A stretch of DNA of 16,867 nucleotides from Verrucomicrobiales bacterium. Its GTDB lineage: Bacteria; Verrucomicrobiota; Verrucomicrobiae; Limisphaerales; UBA9464. Of the stretch, positions 6,949 through 13,112 are shown in pieces (the stretch's first letter is position 1; each line of letters begins with the position of its first letter). The stretch is taken from the NCBI GenBank assembly GCA_005789375.1, contig SXXZ01000126.1, forward strand, positions 1-16,867. The letters are read 5' to 3'. Position numbers and translations under genes: made by a program. The notes under the pieces are model-generated. The model saw only the letters and a program-made list of their open reading frames with translations, had not been told where the DNA came from and did not search any database.

Positions 6949-7680
6949 ATGGCTGGAGGAGGAGGAGGAGCATGGAAGGTCGCCTACGCGGACTTCGTCA
7001 CGGCAATGATGGCACTGTTTTTGGTGCTGTGGTTGGTGTCCCAAGATTCGAAGGTTAAGGACGCGGTGGCTCGTACCTTTCGGAATCCCTTTTCGGCCAC
7101 AGAAAAACGGTCGACGGGTATTTTCAGTACCAGCAAAGAAAACGACAAAAGCTATTCCAAGGGAAACTTCGAAGCCAATGCGCCGATCGAGCTAGGTATT
7201 CTCCGTCGTATCAGCCAAGACATGCTCAAGACCTTGGCGACCAACCCCGAAATGCCACAGGATCAGGCGTTGCGCATGGAACTGCTCTCCGACGGCATCC
7301 GCCTGACGATGTTCGACCGGCACCAAAAGCCCTTGTTCGATCCGGGTTCTCCCGAGCTCTCCGAATATGGTCGATGGATCTTCACCACGATGGCCTGGCA
7401 GATCACCCGATTTACCAACCATTTCACCCTGGAGATCGAAGGACACACCGAGGCCGACTATCAACCCAAGGCCGGAGAGCCCGACGCCTGGGACCTGTCC
7501 ACACAACGCGCTCATGCCACCCGCAAACTCCTGATGGAACACTCTGTGCGGTCCTCGCAGTTCCGGAGGGTCTCTGGGTATGCCGACACCGTACCCATTG
7601 AAGGCGTTCCTTCTAACGACGACCGTAATCGTCGTGTGGCGCTGATCCTCCGGGCTAACGATGCTGTGTATAAGTTCTGA
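6949..7680 (+). CDS. motB: Flagellar motor stator protein MotB
   Basis: The peptidoglycan-anchored partner of MotA. The 243 aa start with a short glycine run, then WKVAYADFVTAMMALFLVLWLVS, the single membrane helix. Asp15 in YADF is the ion-carrying aspartate of the family. A periplasmic linker follows (about 33-105). An OmpA-like peptidoglycan-binding domain spans about 110-237, with IEGHTEADY (163-171), WDLSTQRAHATRKLL (181-195) and DDRNRRVALIL. The family's usual GHTD is GHTE here. The cytoplasmic N-terminus is very short and consists largely of five GGA codons. The 31 bases after motA are AT-rich (CTATATAAATC before the ATG) without a Shine-Dalgarno sequence, which could also hold a weak internal promoter. 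Confidence 0.95.
   Translation: MAGGGGGAWKVAYADFVTAMMALFLVLWLVSQDSKVKDAVARTFRNPFSATEKRSTGIFSTSKENDKSYSKGNFEANAPIELGILRRISQDMLKTLATNPEMPQDQALRMELLSDGIRLTMFDRHQKPLFDPGSPELSEYGRWIFTTMAWQITRFTNHFTLEIEGHTEADYQPKAGEPDAWDLSTQRAHATRKLLMEHSVRSSQFRRVSGYADTVPIEGVPSNDDRNRRVALILRANDAVYKF
6955..6969 (+). repeat. GGA x5 trinucleotide repeat in motB codons 3-7
   Basis: Five tandem GGA triplets encode Gly3-Gly7 right after the start of motB. The repeat itself is GGAGG-like, so it resembles repeated Shine-Dalgarno sequences just downstream of the ATG. Gain or loss of units would stay in frame and only change the length of the glycine run. Confidence 0.8.
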
Positions 7681-7699
7681 GGTTTTTCTTCCGTCCTCC

Positions 7700-8044
7700 A
7701 TGTCCACCAACTTCAAACCACTGACCACTGGAGCCAACGCTTCGGCAACCAACTCATCGGCGAAAGCGATGGGCCAACGAAGCCTCAAAAGCCAGTTCCA
7801 GCCGGTCGGTGTGTCTGGCGACAACCTCCGGCCGACGATGAGCGTTGGGGCCAATGTCTCTCACCCGACCCAGGGTTCCCCAGTCGGTTCGAACCACGCG
7901 GTGGCGATGGAGCCCGCCCCGAGAATCTCTACGGCCATCACGCGGTTGATCCGGGACGGCGATCGGATCACCCACATTGAGGTTCAATGCGGGTGTGGTG
8001 AGATTATTACTCTCGAATGTGCCTACACGGCGGCCGCTGAGTGA
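7700..8044 (+). CDS. Unknown 114-residue protein downstream of motB
   Basis: Not recognised. From ATG 7700 (19 bases past motB) the first ~75 residues are low-complexity, rich in Ser, Thr, Asn, Gly and Pro, and probably disordered. The last ~40 form a compact conserved-looking segment: ISTAITRLIRDGDRITHIEV followed by CGCGEIITLECAY, with Cys97, Cys99 and Cys107. The sequence alternates strand-like stretches (ITHIEVQC, EIITLECAY) around a CxCG turn, which suggests a small beta structure, perhaps with a metal. No signal peptide or membrane segment is visible, so it is probably cytoplasmic. An in-frame start at 7661 would overlap motB and is less likely. Position at the end of the flagellar run suggests a flagellar accessory role; this is inference from location only. 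Confidence 0.7.
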   Translation: MSTNFKPLTTGANASATNSSAKAMGQRSLKSQFQPVGVSGDNLRPTMSVGANVSHPTQGSPVGSNHAVAMEPAPRISTAITRLIRDGDRITHIEVQCGCGEIITLECAYTAAAE

Positions 8045-8104
8045 TGGGCCCTTGCTGGGAGAGCCGTCGCACCGTTTTGCTCATCAACAGACGCACTTCG
8101 GACC

Positions 8105-8125
8105 ACCCAGGGTAGGACCCTGGGT
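8105..8125. terminator. Perfect hairpin between convergent genes
   Basis: ACCCAGGGT (8105-8113) and ACCCTGGGT (8117-8125) form a perfect 9-bp stem with the 3-base loop AGG. It lies between the end of the 114-residue gene (plus) and the end of guaA (minus), where a shared terminator is expected. Neither strand has a T-run after the stem. The rest of 8045-8183 shows no other feature. Confidence 0.5.
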
Positions 8126-8183
8126 AGTCAAAACTTGCAGTCACCGTGCATCGGCTGCGGGTGCCGACTCCACGGGATCCCGA

Positions 8184-9722
8184 TCACTCCCATTCGATCG
8201 TGCCGGGCGGTTTGCTAGTGATGTCGAGCACCACTCGATTTACCCCTTGGACTTCGTTGGTGATGCGGGTGCTAATCCGTTCGAGGAGCTCGTAGGGAAC
8301 CTTCACCCAGTCGGCGGTCATACCGTCCTGAGATTCCACAATTCGCAGGGCGATGGTGTAGGCGTAGGTTCGTTCGTCGCCTTGGACACCGACGCTGCGC
8401 ACCGGCAGCAGCACGGCGAAGGATTGCCAGGTCTTGTAGTACCAATCGGCCGCCTTCATTTCTTCGACGACGATCCGGTCGGCATTGCGGGTGATTTCCA
8501 ACTTGTCCGGGGTCAACTCCCCAAGGCAGCGCACGGCCAAGCCCGGGCCGGGGAAGGGTTGTCGATGAACGATTTCTTTGGGCAGACCCAATTCGAGGCC
8601 TAATTGGCGGACTTCATCCTTGAAGAGATTGCGAAGCGGTTCGAGCAATTGGAACTTCATGCCCTCAGGAAGGCCACCCACGTTGTGGTGGCTCTTAATC
8701 ATGTGGGCAGGGTTTCCGTCGATGGGGACCGACTCGATGACGTCCGGATAGAGGGTTCCTTGTGCGAGGAACTTGGCCTTACCGGCTCGACGGGTGGCCG
8801 TCTGGAAGACATCGATGAACGTCTTGCCGATGACCTTTCGCTTTTGCTCCGGATCCGTGACGCCCTTGAGCTTTCGCAGGAACAACGCGGTGGCGTTCTC
8901 GTACTGGAGCTTGAGTTTGAAGTGGCGTCCGAAAACCTCCTGGACCACCTCGGCCTCCCGGTGGCGGAGCAGGCCGTTGTTGACGAAGATACAGGTCAGT
9001 TGGTCGCCGATGGCTTTGTGGATCAAGGCGGCTGCGACGCTGGAATCCACACCACCACTGAGACCGAGAATCACCTTCTCCTTACCCACTTTCGCCCGGA
9101 TCTCTTCGCAGGCCTGTTCTGCATAATTCTGCATGGTCCAATTGGGGCGGCAGCCGCAAACGCCACGGACGTAGTTGGACAAGATTTCTTTGCCCCGGGG
9201 CGAATGCACAACCTCAGGGTGAAACTGGATTCCGAAGTAAGATTTCGCCGTGTTCTCGATGGCGGCGTATTCAGAATTATCGGTAGTGGCCACCGACGTG
9301 AAGCCCTTCGGAAGGCGGGTCAGTTTGTCGCCATGGGAATTCCAAACTTGGAGGCTCTTGGGGAGTTTCCTAAACAGCGGGCACTCCTTCCGCGTAACTG
9401 TGAGGGTTCCCTTGCCGTATTCCCGCTTCGTGCCTTTCTCCACTTTTCCTCCCAAGAAATGCCCCATCAATTGGACGCCATAGCAAATGCCGAGCACCGG
9501 CACGCCCAAGTCAAAGATGGCCGGATCGGGCAGGGGGGCTTTCGGCGCGTAGACCGACGAGGGGCCACCGGAGAGGATGATGCCTTTGACGCCCAGTTTC
9601 TGGATCTCCGAGGCTGGTGTGTCATAGCGCAGAATGGTCGAGTAAACGTTCAGTTCACGGACCCTGCGTGCAATGACCTGCGTATACTGGGATCCGAAAT
9701 CGAGGATGACGATCTGCTCCAT
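8184..9722 (-). CDS. guaA: GMP synthase (glutamine-hydrolysing)
   Basis: Converts XMP to GMP with ATP and glutamine, the last step of de novo guanine nucleotide synthesis in the cytoplasm. From ATG 9722 (512 aa) it starts [23 protein letters not shown]. The amidotransferase domain carries the triad Cys80 ([11 protein letters not shown]), His168 and Glu170 (QFHPEV). The ATP pyrophosphatase domain has the P-loop LSGGVDSS (221-228). The C-terminal dimerisation domain ends [12 protein letters not shown], the usual family terminus. A TTG two codons upstream (9728) is open but unneeded. It is divergent from the metal-transporter operon, sharing about 140 bases of upstream DNA. No purine riboswitch-like fold is apparent there. 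It appears monocistronic in this window. Confidence 0.98.
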   Translation of the reverse strand: MEQIVILDFGSQYTQVIARRVRELNVYSTILRYDTPASEIQKLGVKGIILSGGPSSVYAPKAPLPDPAIFDLGVPVLGICYGVQLMGHFLGGKVEKGTKREYGKGTLTVTRKECPLFRKLPKSLQVWNSHGDKLTRLPKGFTSVATTDNSEYAAIENTAKSYFGIQFHPEVVHSPRGKEILSNYVRGVCGCRPNWTMQNYAEQACEEIRAKVGKEKVILGLSGGVDSSVAAALIHKAIGDQLTCIFVNNGLLRHREAEVVQEVFGRHFKLKLQYENATALFLRKLKGVTDPEQKRKVIGKTFIDVFQTATRRAGKAKFLAQGTLYPDVIESVPIDGNPAHMIKSHHNVGGLPEGMKFQLLEPLRNLFKDEVRQLGLELGLPKEIVHRQPFPGPGLAVRCLGELTPDKLEITRNADRIVVEEMKAADWYYKTWQSFAVLLPVRSVGVQGDERTYAYTIALRIVESQDGMTADWVKVPYELLERISTRITNEVQGVNRVVLDITSKPPGTIEWE

Positions 9723-9802
9723 GAGCAACGGTGACGGCTGAAGCGCAGGAGCTTCAAGCCGGATTTGCTCATCCCAATAAGCGGTGGTTCGCTGAGTTGA
9801 AA

Positions 9803-9820
9803 TGTTTTATGTGTAAAACA
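9803..9820. promoter_or_regulatory. Perfect palindrome upstream of troA, operator candidate
   Basis: TGTTTTA (9803-9809), four bases, TAAAACA (9814-9820): a perfect 7-bp inverted repeat with a short spacer, 42 bases upstream of the troA ATG in an AT-rich island. The size and symmetry fit a dimeric metalloregulator (Fur/Zur or DtxR/MntR family), but it does not match a consensus I can name with confidence. It also lies 80 bases upstream of guaA on the other strand. Confidence 0.5.
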
Positions 9821-9822
9821 AC

Positions 9823-9838
9823 GTGTTTGACTGAACAC
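9823..9838. promoter_or_regulatory. Second inverted repeat upstream of troA
   Basis: GTGTT (9823-9827) and AACAC (9834-9838) flank six bases. The region also contains AAACA-ACG-TGTTT (9816-9828), which overlaps both this repeat and the palindrome at 9803-9820. The three symmetries together could be overlapping regulator sites or mutually exclusive RNA hairpins in the leader. Confidence 0.3.
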
Positions 9839-9862
9839 TTTTTTCGGCGGAGTTTCAGGTTT

Positions 9863-10804
9863 ATGAACACGAGGAAACGTTTTGTAAGTCTGCTCCGTTG
9901 GTTGGGGCTGCACGTTGCCCTCCTGATAGTGGCGAGCACAGGCCTTTGCGGGCTGAGGGCACATGGGGCACCTCTCGCGGTCTGTGCCACCGTGGGAATG
10001 GTTGCAGATTTAGCCCGTGGGGTGGGCGGACCGGAAGTGATGGTGGAGGGATTGATGGGTCCCGGGGTGGACCCGCACCTTTACAAAGCGACTTCTTCGG
10101 ACCTCATCCGCCTGCAACGTGCGGAGGTGATCTTGTACGGCGGACTGCATTTGGAGGGGAAGATGCAAGAGACCTTCCAACGGTTGGCCCGGTCGGGACG
10201 GCGGGTCCGAGCTGTCACCGATGGGCTTCCTCCGGAGCGGTTGATCCGCGTGGGGCAGGACGGGATGGTTGATCCACATGTTTGGTTCGACGTGGAACTT
10301 TGGTCGCGATGCACTGAAAGAGTGGCCGAGGAATTCGCCGCCGCACGCCCCGACTCAGCAGTGGGTTTCCGACAGCGCGCCGCGACCGTGAAGCAGGAAT
10401 TGAAGGACCTCCACCAGTGGGTATTGACGCGCGTCGCCACGGTACCGAAACCCCGGCGCATCTTAGTGACCAGTCACGATGCCTTTGGATATTTTGGCAA
10501 AGCCTACGGATTCCAGGTGGTTGCCTTGCAGGGGATCTCGACCGTGACCGAAGCCGGCTTGGCAGACATGACTCAACTGACGGATTTCATTCGATCTAAG
10601 GGTGTTCCCGCCGTCTTCGTCGAGAGCAGTGTGTCTCATGCCAGCCTGGAGCGCATTCGGCAGGATGCCGGCGTAAAGTTGGGTGGTGAACTGTTCTCAG
10701 ACGCCATGGGGACGCCGGGACAGCGCCATGATGGGTATGACCTGGGCACCTACCAGGGGATGATTCGGCAGAACGTCGATCGGATCGTGGAAGGGTTGAA
10801 ATGA
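9863..10804 (+). CDS. troA: Metal ABC transporter substrate-binding protein, TroA-like
   Basis: The periplasmic binding protein of a Zn/Mn-type ABC transporter (cluster A-I). The ATG at 9863 gives 313 aa with a Sec signal peptide (MNTRKRFVSLLRWLGLHVAL, then LIVASTGLCGLRAHGA). The Cys at 29 is not in a good lipobox, so a soluble periplasmic form is likelier than a lipoprotein. Four ligands match the TroA pattern: His72 (VDPHLY), His139 (VDPHVW), His205 (TSHDAFGYF) and Asp280 (LFSDAMG). The stretch HDAFGYFGKAYGFQVVALQG and the later GGELFSDAMG are close to TroA and MntC. No His-rich loop as in ZnuA is present, which mildly favours Mn or broad specificity. A longer open frame from 9731 adds 44 residues unlike a signal peptide. 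The gene overlaps the ATPase gene by ATGA. Confidence 0.93.
   Translation: MNTRKRFVSLLRWLGLHVALLIVASTGLCGLRAHGAPLAVCATVGMVADLARGVGGPEVMVEGLMGPGVDPHLYKATSSDLIRLQRAEVILYGGLHLEGKMQETFQRLARSGRRVRAVTDGLPPERLIRVGQDGMVDPHVWFDVELWSRCTERVAEEFAAARPDSAVGFRQRAATVKQELKDLHQWVLTRVATVPKPRRILVTSHDAFGYFGKAYGFQVVALQGISTVTEAGLADMTQLTDFIRSKGVPAVFVESSVSHASLERIRQDAGVKLGGELFSDAMGTPGQRHDGYDLGTYQGMIRQNVDRIVEGLK
10789..10794 (+). promoter_or_regulatory. Ribosome binding site of the transporter ATPase gene
   Basis: GGAAGG lies inside the end of troA, six bases before the ATG at 10801. With the ATGA overlap it suggests coupled translation. Confidence 0.5.
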
Positions 10805-11592
10805 GCTTGGAAACTGGGAATCCGGCGAACGTTCCGCCATTGGAAATCCACGACCTGACGGTGGCCTACCGCAACAAGCCGGTACTATGGGGTATCGATC
10901 TTGTGGCTCCGGCGGGCAAACTCATCGGCATAGTGGGACCCAACGGAGCGGGCAAATCCACGTTGATCAAGGCCTGCATGGGGCTTTTGCCGTGTTCGTC
11001 GGGTTGGGTGACTGCGTTTGGCCGGCCGGTGACTCAATCCTTGAAACGTGTCGGATACGTGCCGCAGAGGGAGTCGGTGGATTGGGACTTTCCGGTCAGC
11101 GTCATGGATGTGGTTCTCATGGGGCGCTACGGACGGATTGGGCTCTTCAAAAGACCCAGTCCAGAAGATCGCCGGATTGCCCGTGACTGTTTGGAACAGG
11201 TTCAAATGCTGCCTTTCGCCGACCGGCAAATCTCGAATCTTTCCGGCGGGCAGCAGCAGCGGGTTTTCCTGGCGCGAGCGCTGGCTCAGGAGAGTGACTT
11301 GTACTTCATGGATGAACCCTTTACCGGGGTGGATGCCGCCACCGAATCGGCAATCATCTCGTTGCTGCAGGGGTTGCGTTCACGGGGCAAGACCATCTTG
11401 GTGGTACACCATGATTTGCCCACGGCTCGCACCTATTTTGATTGGTTGCTCCTCCTCAACATGCGGGTGGTGGCTTTTGGTCCGACCGAGGAGGTGTTCA
11501 CTCCGGAGTTGCTCCAGAAGACCTACGGGGGCCGCCTGACGATCTTGAGTGAAGTTGCCGAGGCCGTTCGGGGCCAAGGCTCACTGACATGA
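10801..11592 (+). CDS. troB: Metal ABC transporter ATP-binding protein, TroB/MntB-like
   Basis: The cytoplasmic ATPase that powers metal import through the two permeases encoded next. In its 263 aa, Walker A is GPNGAGKST (46-54), the Q-loop Gln is 89 (YVPQR), the signature is LSGGQQQR (147-154), Walker B is YFMDEP (168-173), the D-loop follows at GVDAAT, and the H-loop is His204 (VVHHD). The stretch VPQRESVDWDFPVSVMDVVLMGRYG is typical of the Mn/Zn ABC ATPases. All catalytic motifs look intact. Its start overlaps the troA stop and its stop overlaps the next start, each by ATGA, so the operon should be translated in a coupled way. Confidence 0.95.
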   Translation: MSLETGNPANVPPLEIHDLTVAYRNKPVLWGIDLVAPAGKLIGIVGPNGAGKSTLIKACMGLLPCSSGWVTAFGRPVTQSLKRVGYVPQRESVDWDFPVSVMDVVLMGRYGRIGLFKRPSPEDRRIARDCLEQVQMLPFADRQISNLSGGQQQRVFLARALAQESDLYFMDEPFTGVDAATESAIISLLQGLRSRGKTILVVHHDLPTARTYFDWLLLLNMRVVAFGPTEEVFTPELLQKTYGGRLTILSEVAEAVRGQGSLT

Positions 11593-13112
11593 GCGCTGCC
11601 CCCCTGGGAGATTCGACTCAGCCTTTTGGGCGACGGACCGGGTCCGGCCAACGGCTCATGGGCATGGGGCTGCGCTGGGCGGTGCTGTTCACGTCGGCCT
11701 TCACTGCGCAGGCCGCCAAGATCGGAGACCTGACCCAGACTCGATGGACCGAGCAGGCTTGGCGTTTTGTCACGTTGTCCGATCCGGTAGTGCGGTATGC
11801 CTGCCTGGGAACCCTCCTGCTGGGGATCTCCTGTGGCCTCTTAGGAAGTTTCTTGGTGGTGCGGCGGATGGCGCTGCTCGGGGACGCCCTTTCCCATGCG
11901 GTACTGCCCGGTGTGGCCTTGGGATTTTTATGGAATTTGGAGAAAGACCCGTTGGCCATCTTCATCGGTGCGCTGCTAGCCGGGTTGGCCGGTTCTGCAA
12001 CCGTTTCGATTCTCACCCGAACCACACGTCTAAAAGAGGACACGGCTTTGGGCATGGTGCTGGCTTCTTTCTTTGGTTTGGGACTGTGCCTGATGTCGAT
12101 GTTCCAGCGCCTGCCGACGGGCAACAAGAGTGGCATCGAGACCTTCCTGTTCGGTCAGGCCGCGGCTTTGGGTCCTGGAGATATTCAAGTGATGGGAGCG
12201 GTGACCCTGGTGGTGGTGGGTCTTTTAGGATTGGGCTACAAGGAGTTCCTGCTGGTGAGCTTTGATCCGGGGTTTGCCCGGGTCCTGGCACTCCCCACGG
12301 TGTGGTTTGAACGTCTGCTGGTGATGCTTTTGGCTTTTGCTGTGGTGTCCGCGCTCCAGGCGGTGGGCGTGGTCCTCGTTTCGGCCATGCTCATCATCCC
12401 CGCGGCGACCGCCTCGCTCCTCACAGATCGGTTTCATCGGATGTTGGTCTGGAGTTCCTGCCTCGGGATGATTTCTGGACTGAGTGGAGCCTTCCTTTCG
12501 TTCTTGGGCACACGGCTGCCCACCGGGCCGTTCATGGTGCTGTCGGCGAGCCTGCTCTTTGCCCTGGCCCTGCTGTTCTCGCCCCGACAGGGCATTGTGC
12601 CCCGTTGGTATCGGCAGCGCTCTCAACGGGTGCGTATCGAGCGGGAAAATACCCTCAAGGCGATTTATCAAGTGCTCGAGTCCGATGGATTTGCGTCGGA
12701 GACAATCACTGTGGCTGCTTTGACAGCGCGTCGTCGGTTGGCCCTCGCCGCCGTCGAGGCCGAGATCCGGTCGTTGGTCGCGGTGGAATTCGCAACCGCT
12801 TCCGGAGATCGGGTCGCGCTGACCCCGTCTGGATGGCAACGGGCCTGTGCCATCGTGCGGAACCACCGACTGTGGGAGCTCTACCTCACCCACGCCGCTC
12901 AAATCGCACCGGACCACGTGCACGACGATGCAGAGAAGATCGAGCACGTGCTGGGTGAGGCCATGGTTCGTGAATTGGAACGGCGGTTGCCCCGGATCGA
13001 CACCGACCCACACGGGCGACCCATCCCGTCGCTCCCGGCTTCGATGGCGGGCGCCCACCTCGGTGCCGGTGGTGCCGGGGATCGTCCGGTGGGCTATGGA
13101 GGACGCTCATGA
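11589..13112 (+). CDS. troC: Metal ABC permease fused to a DtxR/MntR-like metalloregulator module
   Basis: 507 aa against roughly 280-300 for an ordinary ABC-3 permease. Residues ~70-332 are the permease, with LLGSFLVVRRMALLGDALSHAVLPG, the YKEFLLVSFDPGFA loop and PAATASLLTD. A ~65-residue N-terminal extension has a signal-like hydrophobic stretch ending AFTAQAA. After the last helix comes a basic stretch (SPRQGIVPRWYRQRSQRVRIER, positive-inside, so cytoplasmic). Residues ~351-415 resemble the DtxR winged helix (RENTLKAIYQVLESDGF ... VALTPSGW) and ~416-480 its metal-binding/dimerisation domain. His426, Glu430, His445, Glu449, Glu452 and His453 match DtxR His79, Glu83, His98, Cys102, Glu105 and His106 at identical spacing; Glu in place of Cys102 is as in MntR. 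DTDPHGRPIP matches the family's PxGNPIP. The DtxR SH3 domain is absent. ATGA overlaps link it to both neighbours. Confidence 0.92.
   Translation: MSAAPLGDSTQPFGRRTGSGQRLMGMGLRWAVLFTSAFTAQAAKIGDLTQTRWTEQAWRFVTLSDPVVRYACLGTLLLGISCGLLGSFLVVRRMALLGDALSHAVLPGVALGFLWNLEKDPLAIFIGALLAGLAGSATVSILTRTTRLKEDTALGMVLASFFGLGLCLMSMFQRLPTGNKSGIETFLFGQAAALGPGDIQVMGAVTLVVVGLLGLGYKEFLLVSFDPGFARVLALPTVWFERLLVMLLAFAVVSALQAVGVVLVSAMLIIPAATASLLTDRFHRMLVWSSCLGMISGLSGAFLSFLGTRLPTGPFMVLSASLLFALALLFSPRQGIVPRWYRQRSQRVRIERENTLKAIYQVLESDGFASETITVAALTARRRLALAAVEAEIRSLVAVEFATASGDRVALTPSGWQRACAIVRNHRLWELYLTHAAQIAPDHVHDDAEKIEHVLGEAMVRELERRLPRIDTDPHGRPIPSLPASMAGAHLGAGGAGDRPVGYGGRS
13098..13102 (+). promoter_or_regulatory. Ribosome binding site of the second permease gene
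   Basis: GGAGG, six bases before the ATG at 13109 and inside the end of the fusion permease gene. It is the best Shine-Dalgarno sequence in the window and supports this start. Confidence 0.6.

Noticed and set aside
7192..7854. 220-codon minus-strand open frame opposite motB and the 114-residue gene
   Set aside because: A shadow of two supported plus-strand genes; no motif or start signal.
8604..9734. 376-codon plus-strand open frame antisense to guaA
   Set aside because: It mirrors guaA, whose catalytic motifs are intact on the minus strand. The plus-strand translation has no recognisable family or plausible start context; GC-rich coding DNA often leaves such antisense frames open.
9731..9862. 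44-residue N-terminal extension of the TroA-like protein
   Set aside because: The extension is not signal-like and would cover the AT-rich palindromic region. The ATG at 9863 gives a normal basic and hydrophobic signal peptide.
9723..9862. Purine or manganese riboswitch in the guaA/troA leader region
   Set aside because: I could not find the conserved junction motifs of either class; only short palindromes are visible.
12225..13058. 277-codon minus-strand open frame opposite the fusion permease
   Set aside because: A low-complexity, His/Gln/Arg-rich translation typical of antisense frames; no family resemblance.
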